Positions 1 through 13,078 of a stretch of 64,000 nt of DNA are shown piece by piece. The number at the start of each line of letters is the position of its first letter. The first letter of the stretch is position 1. The DNA comes from Trifolium pratense. Lineage: Eukaryota; Streptophyta; Magnoliopsida; Fabales; Fabaceae. The stretch covers positions 4,176,001 through 4,240,000 of the forward strand of contig NC_060064.1 of NCBI RefSeq assembly GCF_020283565.1, given 5' to 3'. The notes under the pieces are model-generated. The model did not search any database and had not been told where the DNA came from. It saw only the letters and a list, made by a program, of their open reading frames with translations. Position numbers and translations under genes: made by a program.

Positions 1-1228
1 AACCTCCTTTCATAATAATGTGCATCCCTCATTTAAAAACGGCCGTTTGCCACTTAAGATGTCGAGCAAGACACGTGCGATTTACGAATCAGTTAGTCGT
101 AGAAAGCTTCTTCAAAGTAATCAAGTTGGTGAGGATGTTGTGGTGAGAGATATTGTGACAGTTAGTCAAGATGGAAGTGGAAACTTTACGACGATTAATG
201 ATGCTATTGCTGCAGCTCCAAATAAATCTGTTTCTACTGATGGTTATTTCTTGATCTATGTTACTGCTGGTGTTTATGAAGAGTATGTTAATATTGATAA
301 GAAAAAGACTTATTTGATGATGATTGGAGATGGTATCAACAAGACTATCATCACCGGAAATCATAGTGTTGTCGATGGATGGACCACATTCGGCTCCCCA
401 ACTTTCGGTAATTTTACTTAAAAAAATACTTCATCTGTAACATATTATAAGCAAAAATCACTTTTACCGTTAGAAAAACTTATTTTGTTTTCTTATGTCT
501 CTAATTTTCGTTGTTATTTTAATGTTGCAGCTGTGGTTGGACAAGGATTCGTGGGTGTGAATATGACCATCCGTAACACCGCGGGTGCTATAAAGCACCA
601 AGCAGTGGCACTTCGTAACGGGGCAGATTTATCGACCTTTTACAGTTGCAGTTTCGAAGGGTACCAAGACACATTATACACACATTCGCTAAGACAATTC
701 TATAGAGAATGTGACATATACGGTACAGTTGATTTCATATTCGGAAATGCTAAGGTTGTTTTCCAAAATTGTAACCTTTATCCTCGTCTTCCAATGAGTG
801 GACAATTCAATGCAATCACAGCACAAGGTAGAACAGATCCAAATCAAGACACAGGTACTTCCATTCACAATTGTACAATTAAAGGTGCAGATGATTTAGT
901 TTCTAGTAATGGTAAAGTTGCAACATATTTGGGTAGACCATGGAAAGAGTATTCAAGAACAGTTTATATGCAAACATTTATGGATAATGTGATTAATGTT
1001 GCTGGTTGGCGTGCTTGGGATGGAGAATTTGCATTAAGTACATTATATTATGCTGAGTTTAATAATACTGGACCAGGGTCTAATACTGATGGAAGAGTGA
1101 CATGGCAAGGTTATCATGTGATTAATGCTAGTGATGCTGCTAATTTTACTGTGGCAAATTTCTTGCTTGGTGATGATTGGTTACCTCAGACAGGGGTGTC
1201 TTACACTAATAACTTGATTAATATTTAA
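1..1228 (+). CDS. Pectin methylesterase (pectinesterase), 3' part of gene
   Basis: Pectinesterases (carbohydrate esterase family 8) remove methyl esters from cell-wall homogalacturonan. Two exons are visible: start of window to 407, and 531-1228, joined by a GT-AG intron (408-530) inside an Ala codon. The 5' end, with signal peptide and probable PMEI-like pro-region, lies outside the window. An RRKLL-type pro-protein processing site precedes the catalytic domain. Family hallmarks follow in order: GVYEEY, QAVAL, QDTL (general acid Asp), DFIFG (nucleophile Asp) and LGRPWK (Arg). The stop TAA is at 1226-1228. The domain is complete and has no disrupting stops, so the gene is probably functional. 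It faces a PMEI gene on the opposite strand. Confidence 0.93.
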
Positions 1229-2353
1229 TGTGATCTTGATTAATTAGACACATACTAGTACTATATATAATATACTACTACATTGACACATTCACTTTGT
1301 TCTTTATCTTTTGTAAAATAAGTTGGTTATTGCTTGTGTACTATTCTAAATGATTTATTATCAATAATTATTGTACATGATGATGCCAGCAAATGTTGAA
1401 AGCAAATTGTTTCATTTCATTTAATTGATTAATGTGATTTTGTTATAAAGCAAATTTGATTACCATGTGATTGTCCCTTTTTTACAATTATTTAGTTATC
1501 ATAGCACTTTGTTCCTTTTTTTTAGGTAAGCACTTTGTTCCTTTTTACTACAATTGTTTGAGACTTTCATGCATCATCTTGATTTTGACTTCTTCAATCA
1601 TAATTCATTAATGAATAAGTCAAGGTGAAGATGGTAACATTCTTTCCATTAACGCGTGGGCCATTGTAGCTTTTGTTGATAATGTCTCCTCCTTCATTTA
1701 TTTGATTGATTGATTATTATGAACTTGGTTTGAAATACAAAGACTTAATATATTACGAATTTGAATTGTGTACGGTCACAATGTCGTGATTATGTTTAAT
1801 TATCAAAATCAATCAATGATGGGTTCAATCAAATTCGAGCTATATATTAATTGATTTTCTCTAAAGAGAATTCTAAAATACGAGTTTGAAGAATGAATTA
1901 CTTAATATTAATCAAATATCCATCGATATAACTAGCTACGAGGAGTGATAATAAACTCACTCTACCACGCATGCAATTTTTTGTGACAAATATGAGATAT
2001 AAGTGATTTTGAGAGAAGTAAAAACAAAATTGAAATTTCTTTAGCAACATTTATAATTACTACAACCAATATTACTAAATAAAATTTTCTTTATTATCAA
2101 GGGGAGACAAAACAAAACCACCAAGATAGGGCAAGTTGATCCCCTACTCTGTTTTGTTCTGCATTTTCTATGTTTTTCTAAGTCCTTCCTTATTTCGCAC
2201 GTAACAAAATAAACACAAAAACAAAAAGATTAAAAAGAAACTTTTTAATACTATAGAATCATATAAGATTCAAATACAAATTTCACAATGATGTGAAAAT
2301 TAAACAAGCATGATCAATAATAAAACACAAAGCAAAGATCATGATGATTTGAA
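1229..2353. other. Intergenic, PME to PMEI
   Basis: This AT-rich spacer separates the convergent PME and PMEI genes and should hold both 3' untranslated regions. I see no supported gene or transposon with clear ends in it. Confidence 0.6.
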
Positions 2354-2983
2354 TTAGATAATTTGTTGAGAAGCACCACCAACATGTTTGTGAACGTTAG
2401 CGACGTTAGGCATTGCCTTGTTAACGTTAGCGTTAGGTATTGTCATTGCCTTGTTAACAGGCAATGCCTTGGTAATAACAACAACAATGTTGCAGAGATT
2501 GCGGAAAGTTGTACTCTTGACAGACAAAATATCATCGTTGCCAGGAATCGAATCATCGCATGTAGTAATAGCAGCCAAAGCAGCTTTCAACCATGTTTGA
2601 GCATCAACCTCAGAATCAACTAACAATGCAGCAATAGTGTCTTCAAGTTGAGACTCGGCGTCTAATATTGTTTCTTTACAATCAGCCAAACCTTGTTGAA
2701 TTTCGGGGTCTAGATCAGGGTCGTCGATCAAACTCTTGACATCGGTTAAAATGCCGGAAGCATTTTTAGCTGCAACACGTAGTGCTATTATTGCTAAGTC
2801 TGTAAGGTCTGCAGTTGCAGATTTTGGGTCTGATTTAAGAACTTCGCGACAAAGTTTTCTGTTTGTTGATTTCGCAAAACTGCATACTTTGTTGATTTCT
2901 TCATTTTCTTTGACTTGTTGCGCGGTTGTTTGGTGAGTAAAGATAATTACACATATAACCAAAACCGAGAAGAGTTTTGTCAT
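2354..2983 (-). CDS. Pectin methylesterase/invertase inhibitor family protein
   Basis: This intronless gene encodes 209 residues. A hydrophobic signal peptide (about 1-21) suggests secretion to the apoplast. The PMEI fold is supported by Cys34 and Cys45 (N-terminal hairpin disulfide), Cys102 and Cys142 (second disulfide), and a free Cys164 near the end of the helical bundle. Family members bind and block pectin methylesterase or acid invertase, and sequence alone does not say which. The last 35 residues are unusual: they contain imperfect repeats of a VNKAM-P-NANV motif and a His-rich end. That tail extends past the usual domain end and comes from repeated gcattgccttgttaac-like DNA. The neighbouring PME gene is a possible but unproven functional partner. 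Confidence 0.85.
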   Translation of the reverse strand: MTKLFSVLVICVIIFTHQTTAQQVKENEEINKVCSFAKSTNRKLCREVLKSDPKSATADLTDLAIIALRVAAKNASGILTDVKSLIDDPDLDPEIQQGLADCKETILDAESQLEDTIAALLVDSEVDAQTWLKAALAAITTCDDSIPGNDDILSVKSTTFRNLCNIVVVITKALPVNKAMTIPNANVNKAMPNVANVHKHVGGASQQII

Positions 2984-3561
2984 TGTGTTTCTTGATTTTT
3001 GTAATTTTTTTTCTTCTTACTTTTTTTGTAACTTTGTTTTTTCTTCTTCTCGGAGTTTGGTTTTTTTTTATTGGATTGTTGTGTGCAATCACGAGGATGA
3101 TATTAGAGGAATGTTTCATTGTTTTATAATATGAGAGAGAGAGAGATGTGCAATCTGTGTCCAGTGATTTTTTTTTTTGCTAAAATTGGAATTTGTTTGT
3201 TATTCAACACACTTAATTTAGAGGATGATGATTCTTTACCATGAAATTAACCATTAATCGCATTCTACGCTTATGGCATTTCATTCTTTTCTATTTTTGG
3301 TGATGGGATGATTTAGATTGCTGGTTTGTTTAACTTCTTTGTTATTTATGGAAAGTATTGTTAACTTCTACGAGGGTGGGTGTTGAATATGTACTTTTGT
3401 TATTGGAGTTTTTTTTAAGTTCTACATTTCTTATGTTTCTGAGATGTTAAGTGTATATTGCGAGAACAACATTATCCTATGAGTTAGTTTTTGGGATGAA
3501 ATTCAAGAGAACTAAATTCTGCCCTAAAACAAGAGAAACAGAACCTTGATCAAAAGAAGCA
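2984..3561. other. Upstream region of PMEI gene
   Basis: This stretch is the 5' flank of the minus-strand PMEI gene. It holds T-rich and (GA)n tracts near 3130 and no other gene. Confidence 0.45.
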
Positions 3562-3569
3562 TTACACTA

Positions 3570-3815
3570 TGTGATTTACTTTTGTCATCCTACCAGTTTC
3601 TCGTGTGCCCTGCAAGTTTCCAATTTTACTTTTCCACTTCTTAAGTAGCAGACGTTATAAAAATAAGATTTTTGAGAAAAAAAAAAAAACACACTTCTAC
3701 CATGAAATTTTCAAGATTTTAAACATAGAATCCGTTATTTAAGTAGCGAACAGGGGTATTTTGGTAATTTTATAGGGCGCGTGAAAAATGTGGTAGAGTG
3801 ACAAAAGTAAATCCC
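3570..3815. mobile_element. hAT-like MITE with 8-bp target duplication
   Basis: The element is about 246 bp. Terminal inverted repeats start GTGATTTACTTTTGTCA on the left and read GGGATTTACTTTTGTCA on the complement of the right end, continuing through a shared CTACCA. TTACACTA flanks both sides (3562-3569 and 3816-3823). An 8-bp duplication fits hAT elements. There is no coding capacity. Confidence 0.75.
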
Positions 3816-3823
3816 TTACACTA

Positions 3824-5346
3824 GAATTGAAAAATACCTCCACCAAATGTGCTCTTAGCTTCGACAATCAAGGCCCGTGATTAATCTGCTATGCCAACTA
3901 TTTCTGGAATTGGAGCTTGATAGTATTGCTGGTGTTAACAAAATAAAACTGGTTTACCTCCCCACTACAAATCCACCACCCCATATGTAAGCCCTACACT
4001 AAATGTTCATATATAATTACTATTCCTATCATATTATTTATTTTCATAACTGGTAATAATAACTACAGTTGAAAATATTATCAAAATAAAAAATGTGGTT
4101 GAACCCAAGAGTATTTAAATGACATGGTAAAGGCTCTCCTCCGATTTAATCAAAGTTTCTAAGGGCAAATCCAACTCGAAAATATAACAATATTAAATTT
4201 CTTGAATGAGAGTTTTGTCATTCATTGTAGTTCCGCCTAACTTAAGAAATTAACTTATGTTATTTTGAGTAGAGAATACCTGGTTTGCATGGAAGAAAAA
4301 AAACTAAAGATAAAAATAAGGCATTTGGCATTTAGACATTTGTGAATTTTTTTAGTTCCTCGCGCTAATTTTGATCCGAAGTCATGAAAATTTTGAGTAT
4401 GACACAAATACCAACCAAATCAGACGATTGTGGTTGGTATATGTACTTAAAGTAATAAAGATTTGAATATGACATGAAGACCAACCAAATCTATATTCAG
4501 ACGATTATGATTGATATATGTACTTAAAGTAATAACAGGTCAGATTAATTCAATTTTTAAGGAAAAAGTATATTCAACTCAATAAAAAATTGGATTAAAT
4601 ATATTTTTTATCCCTATAAAAAATTGGATTAAATATATTTTTTAATCCGACTCATAAACACACTTGTTTCCCAAACATATGGAGTATTTCATTTGGTTTT
4701 AAATATAAACAATTTTTTTTTTTTCATATTCACCAAACAACTAATGTATTCAGTTGACCCAAATACATAAAATGAATTATTCAATGAAATTGAAAAAATA
4801 AATTACTTTATATATAAGATCGGATGTACTTCTTTATCTCTTTTCTTTTTGATAAAAATATATAAATAAAGCACCGATGAAATAAAAGTATTAAACAAAA
4901 TGAGAGAATAGGATAAACATTCTTCATTTGCAAGCAAAATGTGCTTTTAAAATCTCTCTAGAATCAGTATAATCGAGTGGAAACTAAAAAGAACCTTTTT
5001 GTTACAAAATTTCCAGTGACTTTAAGCCCTTAAGCCAATCAACTTATATAAGCACCACATGTCCCCTTTCCCCTTTGAGGTTTTGGTGGTAAGATCCCAA
5101 AATTCCTTTACCTCTTTTCCACTATTAAGCATAATCTTACTGTTTGAAACAAAACATGATTGAGATTTGAGATGAGATTCTATACACACAAAAAATAAAC
5201 ATAGTACCAAAAAATTCTCCAAAGTAGTAAAAGATATTTTAATGTGGTGGAATATCCACGTCATCAATCATCGTTGCAAATTGCAATACAATAAATACAT
5301 TTTCAGGATCCGACCCGTTATCTTCGGATACGTGAACCGACCCGGA
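3824..5346. other. AT-rich intergenic region with short direct repeats
   Basis: There is no convincing gene. Imperfect direct repeats of about 70 bp occur at 4394-4460 and 4464-4538, sharing gaccaaccaaatc and tatatgtacttaaagtaata. A tandem aaaattggattaaatatatt motif lies at about 4585-4645. An 81-codon minus-strand frame at 5022-5267 has no recognisable domain and was not called. Confidence 0.5.
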
Positions 5347-5907
5347 CTATCTCTGGTGGTAAGGTAACTCTACAATTACACTAAAAGGCTTTCTCGGACA
5401 CCCAACCGGTTCAAGAAAACTCGAACAACCTTCACCCGGTTCTTGTAAACCCGAAACAGAGCACGGTTCAGTATGAGTCTGAACCGTCACCGGTTGAACC
5501 GGAGTTCGGCAGAGAGGACAATTGGAATGAGAACCGAGCCACATATCAATACACTGAGAATGAAAATGGTGTTTACAATTAGGAAGCGTACGACACACAT
5601 CACCGTCGGTGAACTCCGATAAGCATACGGCGCAGTCGAGGACAGTGCGGTGGCTTGCGGAGGTTGAAAAGATGAAAGTAGGAATGGATTTGAGAACGGA
5701 AGGGTCGAGTTTTTCTTCTTTGAAAGTGGTGGTTGTAAGAGATTGTTGAGAGAATTGACGGTGGCGGTTGCGGCGATGGTGGCAGAGGTAGATATAAGTG
5801 CGAAAGAGAACGACGATGATTATGAGTATGAAGAGAAGGACTGAAGAACCTACCATGACTTTGGCGTTAAGGGCATACTTTTCTTGAAGGTTTTGGTCAG
5901 AAGCCAT
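5347..5907 (-). CDS. ATL-family RING-H2 E3 ubiquitin ligase
   Basis: The gene encodes 186 residues without introns, which is typical of the plant ATL family. Visible parts are an N-terminal transmembrane segment (about 20-42), a basic stretch, a GLD-like motif (EKLDPSVLKSIP, about 65-76) and a RING-H2 finger. Its zinc ligands are Cys92, Cys95, Cys111, His113, His116, Cys119, Cys130 and Cys133, with the conserved DMWL tryptophan before the last pair. ATL proteins are membrane-anchored ubiquitin ligases, often induced by stress or elicitors. The substrate cannot be read from sequence. All eight ligands are present, so it should be active. Confidence 0.93.
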   Translation of the reverse strand: MASDQNLQEKYALNAKVMVGSSVLLFILIIIVVLFRTYIYLCHHRRNRHRQFSQQSLTTTTFKEEKLDPSVLKSIPTFIFSTSASHRTVLDCAVCLSEFTDGDVCRTLPNCKHHFHSQCIDMWLGSHSNCPLCRTPVQPVTVQTHTEPCSVSGLQEPGEGCSSFLEPVGCPRKPFSVIVELPYHQR

Positions 5908-6136
5908 TGACAGAGAAGAAGAGAAAAACAGAGAGTCAGATTTTTTTGAAGGGGGGTTTGGTTTTTATGAAACTGTGGGAGACCAAGTTGATGTTTTTTT
6001 TTTTTTTAATTTTGGAATGGATTGATATGTGCTTATCTATTTGTAAGTATTTGTAGTAATGTAATAATGATATTCATAATTGGAACCATGTATTAGTGAT
6101 TTTTTTTTTTCTGAACTTTTGTAGATTCTTCGTAAC

Positions 6137-7245
6137 GGGATTGGTTATTATACATAAGCTATCTTTATGCACCATGCATAAGTTACTTAGTGCACCCCCC
6201 AAATTACTTGTGCACCCCCCAAATTACTAGCACACCCCCAAATTTCTCATGCACCCCCCAAATTACTTGTGCACCCCCAAATTTCTCATGCACCCCCAAA
6301 TTTCTCATGCACCCCCAAAATTTCTCGCACACCCCCAATATGACTTTTGCCCCCCAATTTTATTTTTTTGGTCCCCTCCACATTTCTAGCCTAAACCATT
6401 TTGTTGTGGGAATGGTTTCAGAGATATGCACTCCAAAACCATTAAGTGTATAAGATGGTTTTAGAGTACAACCCTATAATTAGAATACAAACAATAATTG
6501 TGATTTGAAACCATTTAACCAACATAATGGTTTCCAGAATTTTTAAAACCATATAAACACACATAAAACCATTTTACAATACAAATGGTTTCAGTGTATA
6601 ACTATCTGAAACCATTTAACCAACATAATGGTTTCCAGAATTTTTAAAACCATAAAAACACACATAAAACCATTTTACAATACAAATGGTTTCAGTGTAT
6701 AACTATCGGAAACCATTTAACCAGCATAATGGTTTCCAGAATTTTTGAAACCATAAAAACACACATAAAACCATTTTACAATACAAATGGTTTTAGTGTA
6801 TAACTATCTGAAACCATTTAACTGGTTTTAAATAATGATTATAATTGTACCAAAAAAAAACAATTATGATTCTAATTATAGGTTGTACTTCAAAACCATC
6901 TTATGCACTTAATGGTTTTGGAGTGTATATTTTTGAAACCATTCCCACAGCAAAATGGTTTAGGCTTGAAATATGGGGGGTTAAAAAAAAATTGGGCGCA
7001 CAAGTCATCTGGGGGTGCGTGAAAAATTTTGGGGGGTGCGCTAGAAATTTGGGGGGGTGCACGAGAAATTTGGGGGTGCGCGAGTAATTTGGGGGGTACG
7101 TGAGAAATTTGGGGGGTGTGAGATTAGGTGTGAGTGTGTGAGTTGAGATTGGCTAGGATTATTACATGTGGATGCTCAATCTAATGGATGTTATTGACTT
7201 ATGTACCATGCATAAGGATTACACTTATGTATAATAACTTCTCCC
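6137..7245. mobile_element. Mutator-like foldback MITE with 9-bp target duplication
   Basis: The 1,109-bp element is flanked by CTTCGTAAC on both sides (6128-6136 and 7246-7254). The 9-bp duplication indicates a Mutator-like (MULE) origin. Its ends are inverted repeats sharing GTTATTATACATAAG. Both arms, roughly 450 bp each, are complementary. They contain runs of a CACCCCC-AAATTTCTC minisatellite on the left and its complement on the right. The open frames at 6190-6453 and 6845-7087 are products of these repeats. No transposase is present, so it is non-autonomous. Confidence 0.85.
6507..6822. repeat. 101-bp tandem repeat inside the foldback element
   Basis: Three units start at 6507, 6608 and 6709, each with GAAACCATTTAACC. 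A 13-bp start of a fourth follows at 6810. The units differ at only a few bases. They sit in the loop region between the element's inverted arms. Confidence 0.9.
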
Positions 7246-7516
7246 CTTCGTAACATCATCTGAAATTGATTGAGTTTGCCATGTGCCATGTTTATCTGGC
7301 ACACACTCTCTTAGATTATTTTCTTTATTTATCATTTTTGTTTTTTTTTATATAAATTATTTAGCATTTTAGTTTTTTTTATTGAAATTACTGTTATTAA
7401 CTTATTTGTCCATCTTTCACTTTTCCCCTTTTGAGTAATTTTTAATTCTTCCTTTTAGAGTATATTTTATATTCATTCAATAATGTATAATGTATGTATC
7501 TTATTTTATATATATA

Positions 7517-7766
7517 CATTCCCTCCGTCCCAAATTTTGTGTTTTTCTTGAAATAAGTTTCATGAAAAAATGTATAAGTAATTTTCATTTGCTATTGCTT
7601 ATTGATAAAAGTAGAGTGAGAGAAAATTAAATGTAGTTTGCATTTAATTTTATGAGAATAAGTATAAATAATTCTTGGAAAATAGAAATTTTGATTGTTT
7701 TTATTCTCTTATAATTTGGGACAAAAAAATTGAGTTTTTTTCCCTTATAATTTGGGATAGAGGGAG
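7517..7766. mobile_element. Stowaway-like MITE
   Basis: The 250-bp element has TA on both sides. Its ends resemble the Stowaway consensus: TTCCCTCCGTCCCAAATT on the left and CTCCCTCTATCCCAAATT on the complement of the right end. The TA duplication and CTCCCTCCGT-type end point to Tc1/mariner. No coding capacity. Confidence 0.7.
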
Positions 7767-7859
7767 TATTAAATATAGTATTAACTATTCAATGAATTTA
7801 AATCGTTATTTTTAAATGTAATTGTGAAAAAAGGAAGTAAAGATAAACATAAGCAAATA

Positions 7860-8119
7860 TTCGTTGCGTCCCAATTTGATTGACACAGTTGACTGTTGTG
7901 CACTATTCACACATGTTGTTTTGACCTTATTTTCTACTAATAAACAAAAATAAATATTAGCATATAAAATGTTGTTTTTGATATGTCTCGATGAGTATTT
8001 TCAAAATATCAAATTTTTATAATTTTTACTATTATATAATTAAAAATATTAATCGTCAAAATTATGCATCGGCATGCGTGAAACAGACATCTGTGTCAAT
8101 CAAATTGGGACGGATGGAG
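7860..8119. mobile_element. Stowaway-like MITE
   Basis: The 260-bp element is flanked by TA. Its terminal inverted repeats share GTCCCAATTTGATTGACACAG. The right end reads CTCCATCC before this core, close to the Stowaway consensus. No coding capacity. Confidence 0.7.
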
Positions 8120-10352
<2,233 letters not shown>

Positions 10353-11235
10353 TATATGCTTATACATCATAACCCCTGCACCAAAATTACACTATTAAGC
10401 CATTTTTCAAAAAGCACACCCCTGCTAAAAAAGCCAACCAATTTTAAAGGAAAAAAATTTAGAAGAAGAATGTTCCATGAAAAATTTTGCTGTTTAACTG
10501 TTCCATGAAAAATTTTAAATAGCAAAACTTATAGATTAAATTTATCATAACTTTATGTTTATCATCATAACTTGAATAATTTGTTGTCTCTTTATGATTA
10601 GTTGCTTTCCATTAATCATTGATTTATTTTATTTTATTTTTATTTTTGTTAGAGATCATTGATTCTTTAATTAAAAAGAGTTACATATACTATGATGCGA
10701 AGATAAGAAGCCAATTTTGGGTCACTGACATAATAATAAAGTAACCTGTCGTTCTATTAGATGGCATCTCACTTACATCGCAATCTACGCATCCCACTTA
10801 CATACTTACATCCCACGGATGTTTGTGCATATCACATATTAGTGAAAGAAAAAAAAAATTATAGATTTGCAAAAGTATAGGAAGAGTGATTATTTGGTCA
10901 ATATGCTGCTAATCCAACATATTTTTTCCGAAAAAGGCTGCTAATACAATTGAAAGAGAGAACCACTTGGTGCTTGAAAGGGTCATAGTAAGATAAATGT
11001 GAAAACTAAGAAAGTGCTCAAATTATATATTCTTATTCAGAAAAGAAAAGAAAAGAAGAAATGTGTAACAAATGAATGATTAATTATAGCAAAAAGGGCA
11101 CAACTTGTTGTATGGGGCATTTGCTAGAAAACAGAAAATTGGTAGTGCTATCAGCATTGCCAAAATTTCAAACAACAATTCGATTGTTTGCCTTTAGAAA
11201 ACACATGCACTTATTAACACAATAATAGTATTAAA
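10353..11235. other. Intergenic, nothing recognised
   Basis: This is AT-rich DNA with a short direct repeat of gttccatgaaaaattt near 10470 and 10500. I see no gene or bounded element. Confidence 0.45.
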
Positions 11236-11249
11236 ATAGAATTGCATCT

Positions 11250-11417
11250 ACCGATCGTTAGTTGGTCCAGTGGTGATTGGCGCAAGACTTGGTAGGGAGG
11301 ATCACGGTTCGATCCCCTGCAACTGCGATCGGAGAGGCTGAAACCACTTAATGTCAGAACTGACTCTCGAATCAGATTATACGGTCTAGTGGATCGGATA
11401 CTGATAGTAAAAAAATA
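11250..11417 (+). mobile_element. tRNA-derived SINE with 14-bp target duplication
   Basis: The 168-bp element contains RNA polymerase III promoter boxes. Box A is TTGGTCCAGTGG (11262-11273) and box B is GGTTCGATCCC (11306-11316). It ends in an A-rich tail. Flanks ATAGAATTGCATCT (11236-11249) and ATAGACTTGCATCT (11418-11431) match at 13 of 14 positions, as expected for LINE-driven target-primed insertion. A truncated sister copy lies at about 26013-26076. Confidence 0.88.
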
Positions 11418-11431
11418 ATAGACTTGCATCT

Positions 11432-13078
11432 TGAATTATGACTTACATTTGATCATAGAGCTTTGCTAACGATTAAATAAACTATTTATTTAAAAGTTAA
11501 ATATTTCAATTTTCAATGCATTAACTTTACATATTTTTATAAAATTTTCTTCAAAACTTACTACTCTATATCCAACTCTGGAAACCTTATCAATGTGAAA
11601 CTCTGGTCAGCTTTAATTAGTAATGTAGAACTACTAACTTAACTCTTCATTTCAAAGTTAACAATAATGCAGCAGCATCCTATTTTCAATTAAACTAAAT
11701 ATCGATCGGTTGTGCTAATCCTTGTCATGTGTACCTCTTTCTGCATACATACAAAAACGGCGTCTTGCTCCAGTTGAGTGACTTGATGGTATGTTGTGAC
11801 AGGGCACTTGTCCCTGCTCCACAAGTGCTTTTTTTGGTTACACTCAAAAGCTCAACACAAGTTGTTTGATATATCAATCTTAATTCTTAAATACTATAAA
11901 AGGGAAAATAACGAAAAGCTAGATTGAGTGGGTTTCACATATTGCTTGCATAGAGAATATAGGCGTATATCATTAAATTGGTTTCTAATTTTATAGGACA
12001 CTTTCAAATAAGTTTTTAATTTCATGAATATTTTAAAAAGGTATTTGTCTTTATCAAATTTTAGGGCTTAATTAGTAAAATGACTCATTAAAGATATTTT
12101 TGGTTTCACATTGGTCCCTTAAAGAAAAAAATGACCGAATAGGTACCTTAAAGAAAAAAAAGTCTGAATATGTCCCTTAAAAACATCTCCGTTAATCAGT
12201 TTGGTCCTCGAAAAAATGGACGGAAAGGACCAAACTGATTAACGAAGATGTCTTTAAGGCCCAAGAATTGATGAAGTAAATGCAAGACCCAAACGAGCAA
12301 CGATGCTTCCCAAAAAACTGGGATAAGTAATTTAGCATGTAGTTAATTACTATTTCGGAATAAGTTGTCTCAACTCATTTAAAATCAAAGAAACACACAC
12401 ACAATAAGAGGTTAAAACTCACATAGAATTTTAAAAAAAAAAGATGGAAAAAAAATAAAAGAAATCCATATGTTAGTCTTCTATATCGTCTATGTATCCT
12501 TGTCGATAGTCACGTCATCATTTTTAACCGAGTTAACGTGTCTATTTAACATCAGAGACTAAATGACTAACAAATTGAAAATTAGTAGATTTATTTGAGT
12601 TTTTGTATGAATCAATGACTAATAAGATAACAACCTACATTTAAAATGGACTAAAATTGAATCAAAGAGGTGTAGTTAAAGAAAAGGGTATTTGTTAACG
12701 ACTAACGAGTAGTTAGAAAAGAGAAGGAAAAAAAAAATAGTATCAATTAATATTAATCATGTTTTTCATCACACATCACTCACTAAAACATCTCACTCTT
12801 AATATGATGTTGAAAAATATTTTATTCTTATTTGTTGTCGATGTAAAATTAATTCACACCGTCGGCGGTAGATATAATCTTTAAACTAAAAAAAATGGTC
12901 TTGAACACGAGTCAGGGACTCGCACCAATTAAAGTCAAAGAAACACACGCGCACACACAAACTCACTTCATCTGTTTCTTCTTCTTCTTCTTCTAAGAAA
13001 TTCAGAAGCGCTGAACTATAATAGATATAGAACTAAAAGCTTAAAACTACATAACGAGTTTCATTTCAGAAAAAAAAA
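11432..13078. other. Intergenic, upstream of epoxide hydrolase, with a hairpin
   Basis: A strong inverted repeat lies at 12182-12208 and 12226-12252, sharing GTTAATCAGTTTGGTCC and its complement. It is probably a MITE remnant. The region just before 13079 has CT-rich leader-like sequence. No other gene is seen. Confidence 0.5.

Noticed and set aside
6190..7087. Two open frames rich in Cys/Pro or Gly
   Set aside because: They come from the minisatellite arms of the foldback element and encode repeated peptides with no domain.
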